56,317 nucleotides of DNA from Planctomycetaceae bacterium (GTDB taxonomy: Bacteria > Planctomycetota > Planctomycetia > Planctomycetales > Planctomycetaceae): positions 1-56,317 of the forward strand of contig JAHBXV010000040.1 in the NCBI GenBank assembly GCA_019636285.1, read 5' to 3'. How positions within the stretch are numbered: position 1 is the first letter of the stretch; the number at the start of each line of letters is the position of its first letter. A program made the translations under genes and the position numbers. Under the pieces are notes generated by a model. It made no database searches and was not told where the DNA came from. It saw only the letters and a program-made list of their open reading frames with translations. Positions 46,521 through 56,032 of the stretch are shown piece after piece.

Positions 46521-48821
46521 ATGACCGCCACCACGACCGAACGCGACAGCCATTCGCTGGAGTCCGATGAGAGCGAAGTCGGCATCGACTTCGTCGGGAT
46601 CGCGCTGCGAAATAAATGGCTGCTGGCCAGTGGGATCGCGTGCGGGCTTGTCCTGGGCCAACTCGCTTACTGGCAGATGGGTCCATCGTATGAAGCGCGT
46701 GCCCAGATTCTCGTCTCGCGACGGCACGCCGTTCCGCTCAACGAACGCGACAGGGTTGTCGGAGACTTCGGCGATCGCAGCGAGCATCTGGCATTGATCC
46801 AAAGCCCGATGATCGCGGGCGAGGCCGTGAAGATTGGAAAACTCGATCGCCTGTCCTGCTTCGCGGGAGATCCGGATCCGGCCGAATCCATCGTCGAGGA
46901 TCTCAAGGTCAAACGAACGTCCGGGCAGGATCGTAGCTTCCTGAACGTCTTCGACCTCAGCTATCCAGCCGAAAAGCGTGACGATGCCAGCCAGGTCGTG
47001 GCGGCGATCATCGAGGCGTATTCGCAGTATCTCGACAAGTCGCGTCAGGAGAATACCGACACCGTCGTTGAATTGACCCGAAAGGCACACGACGAACTTC
47101 TGGGGCAACTTCGCGAAGCCGAACAGACCTACCTGGCCTTTCGGCAGTCGGCGCCGCTGCAATGGCGCGCCCCGGTCGGGGTAAACGTGGCCGACGGACA
47201 GAACACAACCAACGTCCACCAGGAACGCGTGATCGCGATCGAAGAACAGCGACGGCTGAACCTCGTCAGACTCGCGGAAATTCATGCGAAGATGAAGGCC
47301 CTCAAGTCGGCTCGCGAGGGGGGTGAGTCGGTCAATAATCTCGAGGCCCTGGTCCGGCGGCTGATGGCGTCGGAAGGGGACACCGCCGAGATGCGGCAAC
47401 GTGAAATCGAGTTCAATGTTTACGATGGCCGCATGATGCCGCTCTACTTGCAGGAACAGCAACTGACCCGGAAATACGGGGCCGATCATCCCGAAGTCAA
47501 GGCGATTCGGACGGCGATCGCGGAATCGATCCAGCGCTACCGTCAGCAGGGCATCCGGCTGACCGATCCGGTCCTGGCAGCCGATGGAACACCGTCGCGG
47601 GCCAGCGTCATCACGCTTTACGAAGATACGCTGCGTCAGCAGGAGCGGGAACTGCTCATCAAAAATGACGAACTCGATGCGGTTTTCGAACAGGAGTCGA
47701 AGACCGCCAAGGAGTACGCTCGGTATCAGGCACAGGACCAGGCGATGAACGCCGAAGTCGTGCGGATTCGCCAGCTTTGGGAACAGTTGACCGATCGCCT
47801 GAACAAGCTGGGGATCGAAAAGGACAGCAGCGGGTACTCGCTGCGGCAGATTGCACCGATCAAGACCGAACTGAGCTTGAAACGCTGGCTGAAATTCCTG
47901 GCGATGGGGATCGCGGCCTGTGGCGGATGCATCGGATTGTTCGTCGTACTGCGTGAATGGCGACAGAATCTCCTCCAGACGCCCGACGATGTCCGCCGGA
48001 CTCTTCGTCTGCCTGTGATCGGAACAGTCTGCCGCTTCGCGGAATCGTTGCAGAATGCCGCCGACCGAACCTTGCACGACGCCGTTCGTTATGTGAATGA
48101 ACCGCGATCGCGTGAAGCGGAGCAATACCGGGCCATTCGCACGGCCTTGCAAGTCGCGATGAACGAACAATCGATCCGGGTGCTGCAATTGACCAGCCCC
48201 GAACCGGGCGACGGAAAGACAACCGCCGTCGCGAATCTGTCAGCCGCCATGGCACAGACCGGCCGGAAAGTTCTGGTGATCGATGCCGACCTCCGTCGCC
48301 CGACATTGCACCACCTGCTACGTGTTCGCGGAGACGTGGGGCTGTCAGAAGTGCTCGCCGGAGAAGTCGAACTTGAGAATGCAGTGCAGTCGACGGTGAT
48401 CGACAATCTTTCGATTCTTGCCGCTGGAGAGTGCCCCACTAATCCGGCGGAACTGCTTTGCTCGCCCAGACTGGAACGCCTGCTTCACGACGCGCGTAAC
48501 CTTTATGACATCATCATCGTCGACGGTCCCCCCGTTCTCGCGGTGAGCGACCCGTGCATTCTGGCGCAGCATACCGATGGCATCCTGTTCGTGTTGCGAG
48601 CCGGACGGGCGACTCGGCGTCTGGCCTTGCAGGCTCGCGATATCCTGACCTCGCAGGGTCTCAAGCTGATTGGCACGGTCGTGAACGGTCTCGAGGATGA
48701 CTCAGGCTCCGACTATGGCTATTACCCCGAGTACCAGGCCACCGACCGGAATTCGGGGTCGCCCTCGGGCAATGCTCCTCGATCGCGAAACATGGACCGA
48801 TCACCCGCGGTCCCCGTTTAG
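46521..48821 (+). CDS. Wzz-BY-kinase fusion: chain-length determinant and tyrosine kinase
   Basis: 766 residues. The Wzz part begins with a membrane helix (about 31-50), a large extracytoplasmic helical region (about 55-450) and a second helix (about 455-478). The bacterial tyrosine-kinase domain follows: Walker A SPEPGDGKTTAVANLS (559-574), Walker A' VLVIDADLRRPTLH, Walker B IIIVDGPPVLAVSD. A tyrosine-rich stretch SDYGYYPEYQ near the C-terminus is the likely phosphorylation cluster. It controls chain length and export in the envelope. It belongs to the locus but has its own upstream gap with repeat B. Confidence 0.92.
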   Translation: MTATTTERDSHSLESDESEVGIDFVGIALRNKWLLASGIACGLVLGQLAYWQMGPSYEARAQILVSRRHAVPLNERDRVVGDFGDRSEHLALIQSPMIAGEAVKIGKLDRLSCFAGDPDPAESIVEDLKVKRTSGQDRSFLNVFDLSYPAEKRDDASQVVAAIIEAYSQYLDKSRQENTDTVVELTRKAHDELLGQLREAEQTYLAFRQSAPLQWRAPVGVNVADGQNTTNVHQERVIAIEEQRRLNLVRLAEIHAKMKALKSAREGGESVNNLEALVRRLMASEGDTAEMRQREIEFNVYDGRMMPLYLQEQQLTRKYGADHPEVKAIRTAIAESIQRYRQQGIRLTDPVLAADGTPSRASVITLYEDTLRQQERELLIKNDELDAVFEQESKTAKEYARYQAQDQAMNAEVVRIRQLWEQLTDRLNKLGIEKDSSGYSLRQIAPIKTELSLKRWLKFLAMGIAACGGCIGLFVVLREWRQNLLQTPDDVRRTLRLPVIGTVCRFAESLQNAADRTLHDAVRYVNEPRSREAEQYRAIRTALQVAMNEQSIRVLQLTSPEPGDGKTTAVANLSAAMAQTGRKVLVIDADLRRPTLHHLLRVRGDVGLSEVLAGEVELENAVQSTVIDNLSILAAGECPTNPAELLCSPRLERLLHDARNLYDIIIVDGPPVLAVSDPCILAQHTDGILFVLRAGRATRRLALQARDILTSQGLKLIGTVVNGLEDDSGSDYGYYPEYQATDRNSGSPSGNAPRSRNMDRSPAVPV

Positions 48822-48826
48822 AACAC

Positions 48827-48903
48827 GTTTCAAAACCCGGTTGGCGGCGGGAAAACGTCTCGAATACTGACGACAGTCCCGGGCGTCCAGAGGGTTTTGA
48901 AAC
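48827..48903 (+). repeat. Intergenic inverted-repeat element, copy C
   Basis: Arms GTTTCAAAACCC and GGGTTTTGAAAC, with conserved inner GGTTGGCGGC and GGGCGTCCAGAGG. The middle differs from copies A and B. It starts five bases after the stop of the BY-kinase gene. Confidence 0.85.
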
Positions 48904-48983
48904 CACCTGTAGTGGAACTGTTAATGCTCCTCCCGCGACGCTCGGTTATGGTTGCGCCGATCTCGCGGAAAAAACGACTGACC

Positions 48984-49976
48984 ATGGAATCGAATAACGG
49001 ACCGATGCCAACGATCAACTGGACCGAACTGCGGACGTCACTGATTGGCAACGCGGCGAGGACCGGAACGCTCCCTTCGATTCGGCTTCCGGCGATGCCT
49101 AGGGCCGTGACGGACTTTTGCCGCAAGGCGGAAGACCCGAAGAGCGAGCCCGCGGACCTGGCAAAGATCATCGAGGCCGATAGCGGGCTGACGGCCGAAC
49201 TGCTCAAAGCGGCCAATTCCTCGCAATCTGGCTCACGTAGCCGATACGCGACCGCCCGGCAGGCCATCAGTCGCATCGGCATTCGCAACAGCAAGCTCTT
49301 ACTGATGGCGGCCGCCGCGCATGGAATCATGCGGGCAAGCCAGTCCAAGCTGCTTAACATGTCCATCTTCTGCCATAAGAGCCTCGAACGGGCCGTGTTC
49401 GCGCGGCACGTGGCGAAACACTTAAAGTGCGATGGCGATCTGGCATTCGCCGGGGCTCTGCTCGTGGACATGGTCCTTCCGACATTGGCCAATGAGCGTC
49501 TTTCGGAATACACCGAGTTCTCCAACGCCGGGGAAGCCAAACAGTGGCGACTGACGGACTTTGAACGCCAGCATTTCGGCTGGGACCATGCGATCGCGGC
49601 CGCATACGTGATGCTCGGATGGGGTCTTCCCGATGAGCTTATCTGTTGCGTCCTGCTGCATCATGTCGGCCCCAGATTACTGGATGACCCCGAATTGGGC
49701 CGTTCAGAAGCGGCTGCCGTGCTGGCCTCGGCATGGATTCCCGACTTTCCGCTCCAGGAGCCGAATGGTTTCGACTGGTTACAGAGTCTCGAAAGCCGCT
49801 GGCCAGGCTGGGATCTGATGGCGACCGCCGAAGCCACGGATGCGTGCCTGAAGGAACTCGGAATGCCGGAACGGCAAGTCCATGGTTTATTGAAAATCTG
49901 TCAGAAGCGACTGATTCCGGCGGATGCCGTGGAGCAAAGCGGCGAACCGAGGCTATCGCCGCACGCAGTCGGATGA
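48984..49976 (+). CDS. HDOD-domain protein, first copy
   Basis: 330 residues from the ATG at 48984 (other in-frame starts at 48897 and 48948; the first lies in repeat C). The HDOD fold is visible: PAMPRAVTDFCRKAEDPKSEPADLAKIIEADSGLTAELLKAANSS, RQAISRIGIRNSKLLLMAAAAHGIM and ELICCVLLHHVGP. HDOD proteins lack the metal-binding HD pair and serve as signalling or regulatory adaptors. About 40% identical by eye to the following protein; the two form a tandem pair with overlapping ends. Confidence 0.82.
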   Translation: MESNNGPMPTINWTELRTSLIGNAARTGTLPSIRLPAMPRAVTDFCRKAEDPKSEPADLAKIIEADSGLTAELLKAANSSQSGSRSRYATARQAISRIGIRNSKLLLMAAAAHGIMRASQSKLLNMSIFCHKSLERAVFARHVAKHLKCDGDLAFAGALLVDMVLPTLANERLSEYTEFSNAGEAKQWRLTDFERQHFGWDHAIAAAYVMLGWGLPDELICCVLLHHVGPRLLDDPELGRSEAAAVLASAWIPDFPLQEPNGFDWLQSLESRWPGWDLMATAEATDACLKELGMPERQVHGLLKICQKRLIPADAVEQSGEPRLSPHAVG

Positions 49977-50035
49977 TTTCGCCGGGCGATCTTGCGATCG
50001 GCCGGATTCAGACACCTTTTGTGTTGGTTATTGCG

Positions 50036-51010
50036 ATGAGTGACGTGACTTGGAGCCAGCTCCGCGAACAGGCGATTGGCGCGTTCGACATGGGCAACAT
50101 GCCCCCCACGGTGAAACTCCCGGCGTTGCCGCTGGCAGTGACGCGCTTCATGGAACGGTCACGCGACCCCAAGGTTGATCTACTTGCCCTCGCGCGGGTC
50201 GTGGAAACCGACACGGGACTGACTGCCGAACTGCTGAAGCATATTAATTCGGCTTACTTTGGCCTGCGCCAGAAAGTTCGCACGGTTCAACAGGGATTGG
50301 CCCTGCTGGGAATGCGGCAGAGCAAGCTCTTTGTCGTGACGGTGGGGATGCAGGCGGCCGTCCGCGCGCGGCAATCGAAACTGCTCAGCCAGGCTTGTTT
50401 CTGGAATTCGAGTCTCCAGCGGGCGATTTTTGCCCGCGAGGTCGCGAGGCTTTTGAATACCGATCTGGATGTCGCCTTCGCGGGCGCGCTGCTGCAAGAC
50501 TTCCTGTTGCCGGTCCTGACGAACGACCTGTTCGACACGTACTCCGACTTCGCGACCCGCCGCGCCGAGATGCCGGAGAGCCTCATCGACCATGAAGATG
50601 CGTCGCTCGGCTGGAACCATGCCGTGGCTGGCGGATGCATTGCATATCGCTGGCAACTCCCCGACGACCTCGTCTGCTGCGTCCTCTATCACCACCTCGG
50701 TCTGCGCGCGCTCGCCGATCCGAACCTATGCCGTTCCCCGGTCGCGGCTGTCTGCCTGTCAGCCCTGTTACCGGACCAATTGCGGCAGAACTTTCATGGC
50801 CTGGAACAGCTCATTCGTCTGCAAACGAAATGGCCGGCGTTCCGGCTGCAAAGCTTGGTCGACCAGGTCGACAGCCTGCATGAGGAGCTTTCTCTTGGAG
50901 TGGAGAATCATTTCCCGCTGGCCCGGCGCTGCCGACAGGTTCTTAACCGCTCCATGCAAGGCGACGAAGACTGGGCCGATGTTCCCCAGGAGGCCGCGGT
51001 CGCCGGTTAG
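50036..51010 (+). CDS. HDOD-domain protein, second copy
   Basis: 324 residues from the ATG at 50036, where the start aligns with the first copy (MSDVTWSQLREQ against MPTINWTELRTS); an ATG at 49973 that overlaps the previous stop (ATGA) is a longer choice. HDOD features: LPALPLAVTRFMERSRDPKVDLLALARVVETDTGLTAELLKHINSAYF, TVQQGLALLGMRQSKLFVV, AFAGALLQDFLLPVLT and DDLVCCVLYHHLGLRAL. Function as for the first copy, with regulation unknown. It converges on the TPR/metallopeptidase gene, 21 bases apart. Confidence 0.82.
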   Translation: MSDVTWSQLREQAIGAFDMGNMPPTVKLPALPLAVTRFMERSRDPKVDLLALARVVETDTGLTAELLKHINSAYFGLRQKVRTVQQGLALLGMRQSKLFVVTVGMQAAVRARQSKLLSQACFWNSSLQRAIFAREVARLLNTDLDVAFAGALLQDFLLPVLTNDLFDTYSDFATRRAEMPESLIDHEDASLGWNHAVAGGCIAYRWQLPDDLVCCVLYHHLGLRALADPNLCRSPVAAVCLSALLPDQLRQNFHGLEQLIRLQTKWPAFRLQSLVDQVDSLHEELSLGVENHFPLARRCRQVLNRSMQGDEDWADVPQEAAVAG

Positions 51011-51031
51011 CGTCTCGACCACACGATACGG

Positions 51032-53941
51032 CTAATTCGCCGCTGGGGGTGGCAGCTTCGCCAGCAACTCCGTCGCTCTCGCATGCTCGGGGTCGCCCGA
51101 TAAGGCAATTTCCAATTGCCGCCGTGCCTGGACTGGATCTTTCAGCGCGATGAGCACATCGGCGTATTCGACCCGCCATTCTGGCTGGTCTCCCTTAAGG
51201 GCGATTGCGTCGTCATACCACGCACGCGCTCGGGCGAATTGTCCTTTTTTCACCGCCTGTCGCCCCACGATACGAAGCATGGGCGCCTGGCGCGCATCGA
51301 CGCGGAGCGCCTGTTTCGCCCACTCGGCGGCTTTGTCGACATCGTTCTCTTCGAAAAGCAGTTCCGCCAGACGGGCTCGGCACGAGGCGTCGTCGGGCTC
51401 TTTCGCCGCATAAGCCGCCAGCGATTCACGGGCCGCCGGCCAATCATTCCGGGCGAGCGCGACGATCGAACCGGCTCGCTCCCAGAATGCCTGGCCCGGA
51501 AAGTCACTTCGGCCCCGATCGAGGCACTCTTGCGCCCGTGTGTAGTCGCCGGTCGCCAAGTAGACACGGCACGACATAACCTGTCCTTCGTAGTCACTTC
51601 GATCTTCCTCGGTCAGCGTTTCGAGCAACCTGACCGCCTGCTGATGTTCTTCCTCGCCTAGCAGGCACTCCAGGAGCGCGAGGGTCGCGCGTCGATGCCC
51701 CGGAACTGCTTCGACGACCGTCATCGCCATGGACTTGGCTTTTCGATATTGCTTCTGTCGTGCCAATAGCCATGCGAAGTTTGCCGCCGCATCGGGCGAC
51801 TCCGGAGTCTTGCGAAAGGCTTCCGCGATTTCGCGGGGCGATGCAGCCGGTCCTTCGCTGACCGAAACCAGCGACGCGGCAACAATGCGAGCGTGGTCGA
51901 AAAAGCCCTCTTCCATCTCCTTCACGGTCTTGCCGAACAGTTTCTCGAAGGCGGCGGCAGTCTCTTGACCAGCCGCATAAGCGTCGAGAAGCCGGTTGAG
52001 CGCATCGTTGCCGAACTCGCTCACCAGATAATCCGCGAACAGGACCGACTGACAGTACGCAAAATTCCAGTCGCGGCGAGACTTCGGTCGGCGAAAATTC
52101 TGATCCATTTCTGTCAAGGTGTAGAAATCGTTCCGTGCGGCCCGTTCGATCAGCTCACGGTTCCACTCAGCAGGGCGCGCATAGCCCTCCGATCGGGTCG
52201 CCAGGGCTTCGGTAAACCAGTGAGGAATCTGGTAGTTCGTCTTCTGGAGCGTCAGGACATGCACGAATTCGTGCCGCAGGACACGACCCCAGTTGAGAGG
52301 CTCATCGAGCGAAGTGGGCGACGCCATCGCGATCAGCACACCATTGGACGCGCCAATGGTCTGGATCCACGGGAGCCCGATCATGCGCGTGCTGAACCAT
52401 TGGTGGCCCGTCACGCCGCGGCCATTGAAATAGAATTCCACGACCGTGCGGGCCTCGGGTTCGAAGGCGAACTGCGCGGTGAGTTCGCCGTGGATTTCTT
52501 CGAGATAGTCAGCGGCGACGCGGGCCAGTACGGCATCGGACTCGCGGTCCGCGCGAACGACGAAATGGGGGGTGTTCAGAATGGCATAGTCATCGAGCAG
52601 CTTGACGACCTTACGCAGATTGCTCACGCGAACATGATAGGGATCGGCCTGAAAGGCCTTGTCGAGCAATTGCCGGGCTTCATCCAGACGCCCCAACTGC
52701 GTGCATAGCAAGGCCAGTTCGGTTCGCGGTTCGGGAAGTCCGGGCATCGCGTCGATCGCGGTCCGATACAGGTCTTCCGCCATGCGATATTGCCTCAGGT
52801 CGCTCGCGCGACTGGCCAGCTCCGTGAGAAAGTAACCAGGTCGCGTGCTGATTTCGGCCGCATCAGCCAGGTAACCGGCAAACGGCGACGCCATGCGATC
52901 GATCTTGGCGGGGTCGAGCGGAAACGAACCGATGAATTCGCGAATCTTGTCCGGTTCGCCCAGGCTTCCGCGAGAAAGTTCCAACGCCGCACGTCGTGCC
53001 AGCCCGGCCTGGCGCTTTCCGGCGGCTTCCTCATAGCGGTCGAGCACGGCCGCGCAGGCATCGAGTTGCCCGCCCACTTGTTCAAGATCCGCCAGCAGCA
53101 ACAATGCCGCCGGGTCGACGGGCCTGATCTCCAGGGCTCGCTTCACTTCTTCACGAGCCGTATCGAAATCGAGATCCTGAAAAGCCATTCGCCCGAGTAG
53201 AACGCGCGCTTCGACCGAGCGAGGATTCTGGGCGAGCACCAATTGCAGGATCGGTTGCGCCTGTTTTCGGTTGTACTTCTCCATGAGCAGCCGCGCCGTC
53301 ACCAAGTGGGCGTCGAGACATGTGGGATCGTCGGCCAACGCGTCTTTGCAGAGCGTATTGACAATAAAGTCATAGATCTGGGCGATGCCGTTCCAGCGCG
53401 CATACTCGACGGCCCCCTCCGCGACCAGCAGCAAAGAATCGGCATCCGTGGGTTGCCGGGAGTTGTAATAACGGATGAACCAGCGAAATCCGTTGCTGGC
53501 TGCTTCGTTCTCTCCCCGTTCAGCCGCCACCTTGGCCGCGATCAGCCGCGCCAATAGTTGCGTATCGTCCATCTCGAGGGCCGCTGCCGCATGGGTGGCC
53601 GCCTCGGACAGATCACCCTGTCGCCAACAACACTCCGCCAACGTCGCCAATAGCAAGGCATGGTCGGGATGCGACTTCGCAGCTGCTTCGAGTTGTTGGC
53701 GCGCTTCCGCGAGGGAAGTGGTCGCATACGCCAGACGGTATCGGGCGATCGCCAGTTCCGGCCGCGACAGCACGTCGGCGGGAAGGCTGTCCAGAAACTC
53801 CCGCGCCTCTGCGTATCTTCCATTTCGCAAATGATCGCGAAGACGATCGGCCGGAGAATCGTCCGACCAGGCAAACTGAGCGCCAATGGCACACAGCGCC
53901 AGTACAGCGCCGACGGCGCGGGGAACAAACACGCGCGACAT
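51032..53941 (-). CDS. Large TPR protein with gluzincin metallopeptidase-like domain
   Basis: 969 residues from the ATG at 53941, with signal peptide VGAVLALCAIGAQFAWS. TPR-like helices fill about 30-450 and 690-960. Between them is a peptidase-MA-like domain with HEFVH (557-561) and the third zinc ligand Glu in WFTEALA (Glu578), both intact, preceded by GVLIAMASP. Such combined proteins are large periplasmic factors in planctomycetes. It may process or assemble envelope proteins; no substrate known. Convergent to the HDOD pair. Confidence 0.82.
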   Translation of the reverse strand: MSRVFVPRAVGAVLALCAIGAQFAWSDDSPADRLRDHLRNGRYAEAREFLDSLPADVLSRPELAIARYRLAYATTSLAEARQQLEAAAKSHPDHALLLATLAECCWRQGDLSEAATHAAAALEMDDTQLLARLIAAKVAAERGENEAASNGFRWFIRYYNSRQPTDADSLLLVAEGAVEYARWNGIAQIYDFIVNTLCKDALADDPTCLDAHLVTARLLMEKYNRKQAQPILQLVLAQNPRSVEARVLLGRMAFQDLDFDTAREEVKRALEIRPVDPAALLLLADLEQVGGQLDACAAVLDRYEEAAGKRQAGLARRAALELSRGSLGEPDKIREFIGSFPLDPAKIDRMASPFAGYLADAAEISTRPGYFLTELASRASDLRQYRMAEDLYRTAIDAMPGLPEPRTELALLCTQLGRLDEARQLLDKAFQADPYHVRVSNLRKVVKLLDDYAILNTPHFVVRADRESDAVLARVAADYLEEIHGELTAQFAFEPEARTVVEFYFNGRGVTGHQWFSTRMIGLPWIQTIGASNGVLIAMASPTSLDEPLNWGRVLRHEFVHVLTLQKTNYQIPHWFTEALATRSEGYARPAEWNRELIERAARNDFYTLTEMDQNFRRPKSRRDWNFAYCQSVLFADYLVSEFGNDALNRLLDAYAAGQETAAAFEKLFGKTVKEMEEGFFDHARIVAASLVSVSEGPAASPREIAEAFRKTPESPDAAANFAWLLARQKQYRKAKSMAMTVVEAVPGHRRATLALLECLLGEEEHQQAVRLLETLTEEDRSDYEGQVMSCRVYLATGDYTRAQECLDRGRSDFPGQAFWERAGSIVALARNDWPAARESLAAYAAKEPDDASCRARLAELLFEENDVDKAAEWAKQALRVDARQAPMLRIVGRQAVKKGQFARARAWYDDAIALKGDQPEWRVEYADVLIALKDPVQARRQLEIALSGDPEHARATELLAKLPPPAAN

Positions 53942-54226
53942 CCTTTTTTGAAGGGGAGGGCCCGAATCCCGAACAGTCGCCGCACTTCGGCACATTGACG
54001 GTAGGCGACACGGCACGTCGGCTCAATAAGCAAATACGTCCGCCGCCCGGTTTTTCACGGCTCATCGCGACCCTGACGGTTTCGGAGCCCCGGAGTGCGG
54101 TCTGGCTTGCGTCTGGAAGCGTCATTTGGGAGACTTCGCGAGTCGAGTACAGTCTTTTGAAACAGCCCACAGAAGAACAAAAGTACACACTATTTATCCG
54201 GAATGACCGGAAGGGATTCGGCGATC

Positions 54227-54469
54227 ATGGCGTTGAGTCGGAGCCTCTTGGAGCAACAGTTGCAGCGTGCGGAAGCCGCGCGAACCTCCTGCGAACAGTC
54301 GCTGTCGGAAAAAGGCGTTCCAGCGGAAGGACTTGCGAAGAGCCCAACCTGGCGAGCCCGCAAGGCAGAAGTGCAGCAACTGAAGCGACGCCTCGCGGCC
54401 GTGGCTGCCCAGGAAGCCATCGACGCTGAAGTCGCGAACCGGAGCAGCGGCGAAGAAGCGGCCGAATAA
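54227..54469 (+). CDS. Small coiled-coil protein
   Basis: 80 residues from the ATG at 54227 (in-frame ATG at 54203 adds eight). It is helical and charged: LLEQQLQRAEAARTSCEQSLSEKG and ARKAEVQQLKRRLAAVAAQEAID. One cysteine. AAGGGA lies 10-15 bases upstream. Unknown function; divergent from the large TPR gene. Confidence 0.7.
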   Translation: MALSRSLLEQQLQRAEAARTSCEQSLSEKGVPAEGLAKSPTWRARKAEVQQLKRRLAAVAAQEAIDAEVANRSSGEEAAE

Positions 54470-54640
54470 CGCCCAATCGGTCCTGACGAACGAGCGGACA
54501 ATTTCGTTGGCTGGTCAGGATCCGAGAGGAGTCTGTCCTCCAGACGCATTTATCGCGGTCCGACTGGAGTTTTCGCCACGGGAAATCCGATGGAGAGGAC
54601 GCAGTCGCCAAATCTGTCACAATCGACGAGACCGGCAGAA

Positions 54641-54668
54641 TTGACCTCTCGCGGCAGTCTGGTAGACT
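54641..54668 (+). promoter_or_regulatory. Promoter of tRNA-Pro
   Basis: TTGACC (54641-54646) and TAGACT (54663-54668), 16 bases apart, 37 bases before the tRNA. Confidence 0.5.
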
Positions 54669-54705
54669 TCCGCGTGGTTGCCTTCCCGAGAGCAGCCAGA
54701 AGACA

Positions 54706-54780
54706 CGGGATGTAGCTCAGCTTGGCTAGAGCGCTACGTTCGGGACGTAGAGGTCGCAGGTTCAAATCCTGTCATCCCGA
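54706..54780 (+). tRNA. tRNA-Pro(CGG)
   Basis: Acceptor arms CGGGATG and CATCCCG with discriminator A; anticodon stem CTACG/CGTAG with loop TTCGGGA, so anticodon CGG (codon CCG). T loop GGTTCAAATCC. CCA is not encoded. An integrase follows 163 bases downstream, so this is the likely attachment site of the second element. Confidence 0.95.
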
Positions 54781-54868
54781 CTATTTAACTTGTTGTCAAA
54801 CAGTGGTTTACGGCAAGTAGAATTCGGACACTCGGAAACGGATGTCTAGAATTTTGTCCAGAATGAGA

Positions 54869-54897
54869 ATGGGGGCCACCTGCTGGAACAGGTGACC
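54869..54897. other. Hairpin between tRNA-Pro and integrase
   Basis: GGGGGCCACCTG and CAGGTGACCCCC form a stem with one bulged position around a short loop. No T run follows on the plus strand. It may be a terminator for the tRNA or an integrase control site. Confidence 0.4.
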
Positions 54898-54943
54898 CCC
54901 GAGCATGACCTTCCCTGGTCCTACCGGATTATGGAGGTCAACA

Positions 54944-56032
54944 ATGGCTCGTTCTGCGAAACCGTGGTTCTGTAAACAGACCGGCTGGTGGAAGGTCTAC
55001 GTCAGCGGTAAAAAGGTGCCGCTGGCAAAAGGCCGATCCAATCTCAAGGTCGCGAAAGAGGCCCTGCTGGACATTCAGCGGCTGGCTCTTCGCAATCCCT
55101 CTCCAGACTCTGCCGATCAGACCGTTCTCTCGGTGATCGAGCGGTACATGGAGGTCAGGTTCGTCAACTTCTCTGAAAACGCGAAGAAACTCCGTACCGG
55201 ATACCTTCAATCATTCGCCGAGCGGCACGGCTGGAGGCGCGTCGAAGACTGCCGACCGGACCATCTGGAAGAGTGGCTGAATAAGCATCCGGAATGGGCC
55301 AGCGATTGGACGAAGCGGGATGCGGTCGCCGCCATCAAAGCAGTCTTCAACTGGGCAAAGCCCAAGCTCGTCAAAGAGAATCCGTTTGAGAGCTTCAAAC
55401 AGGGGAGGGGGCTTCACAGGAGGGATATGACTCCCGAGGAGTTCCGGGCGATCCTGCGGACCACGGGGAGCCGCTACAAGGCAAAACCGACACCGGGAGG
55501 CCGCTTCCGGCAGGTGCTGTTCTTCCTCTGGCGGACGGGTTGCCGACCAAAGGAGGCAGCGGACCTGAAATGGTCGGACGTGAATCTTGAACAAGGCACT
55601 ATCGTGCTGAAAAAGCATAAAACTGTCCGATCACAGAAACAGCCCGAGCCCAGGATCATCCGCCTCGATTCCGTCGTGATCCGACTGCTCGAATCCATCA
55701 TGCGACGGAATGAGGGAGTTCGAGTCTTCCTGACCCACCGGATGACCCCGTGGAACCGATACAACCTGGGACTCCGGATTCGTCGGGCTCGGACAGCAGC
55801 CGGGCTGTCCGACGATGTGAAACTCTACGGAACCCGCCACGCCTTTGGGACGCGGGGAATCGTCGCTGGCTGCGACATCAAGACCTTGTCGGTCTTGATG
55901 GGCCACACGGACACGAAGATGACCGAACACTACGCCCACATCGCCGACAAGCGCGATTTCCTGTCTGCGGCCGTGCAGCAGATCAACCAATCCCTTGCTG
56001 CTTCCACGCCTCGGCCAGGCGCTCGGCGTTAA
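54944..56032 (+). CDS. Tyrosine recombinase/integrase
   Basis: 362 residues from the ATG at 54944, with GGAGG upstream (an in-frame ATG at 54905 has none). An N-terminal arm-binding region and a SAM-like core-binding domain lead to the catalytic domain: RTGCRPKEAADLKWSDV (first Arg), KLYGTRHAFGTRG (the HxxR box with Tyr in the place of the usual first His), and LMGHTDTKMTEHYAH (His and catalytic Tyr). It integrates an element at the tRNA-Pro 3' end. The gene converges with the HTH gene, overlapping by about 50 bases. Confidence 0.9.
   Translation: MARSAKPWFCKQTGWWKVYVSGKKVPLAKGRSNLKVAKEALLDIQRLALRNPSPDSADQTVLSVIERYMEVRFVNFSENAKKLRTGYLQSFAERHGWRRVEDCRPDHLEEWLNKHPEWASDWTKRDAVAAIKAVFNWAKPKLVKENPFESFKQGRGLHRRDMTPEEFRAILRTTGSRYKAKPTPGGRFRQVLFFLWRTGCRPKEAADLKWSDVNLEQGTIVLKKHKTVRSQKQPEPRIIRLDSVVIRLLESIMRRNEGVRVFLTHRMTPWNRYNLGLRIRRARTAAGLSDDVKLYGTRHAFGTRGIVAGCDIKTLSVLMGHTDTKMTEHYAHIADKRDFLSAAVQQINQSLAASTPRPGARR

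Noticed and set aside
46365-48188. 607-codon minus-strand frame opposite the BY-kinase gene
   Set aside because: Wzz and kinase motifs are on the plus strand; the antisense frame also starts in repeat B.
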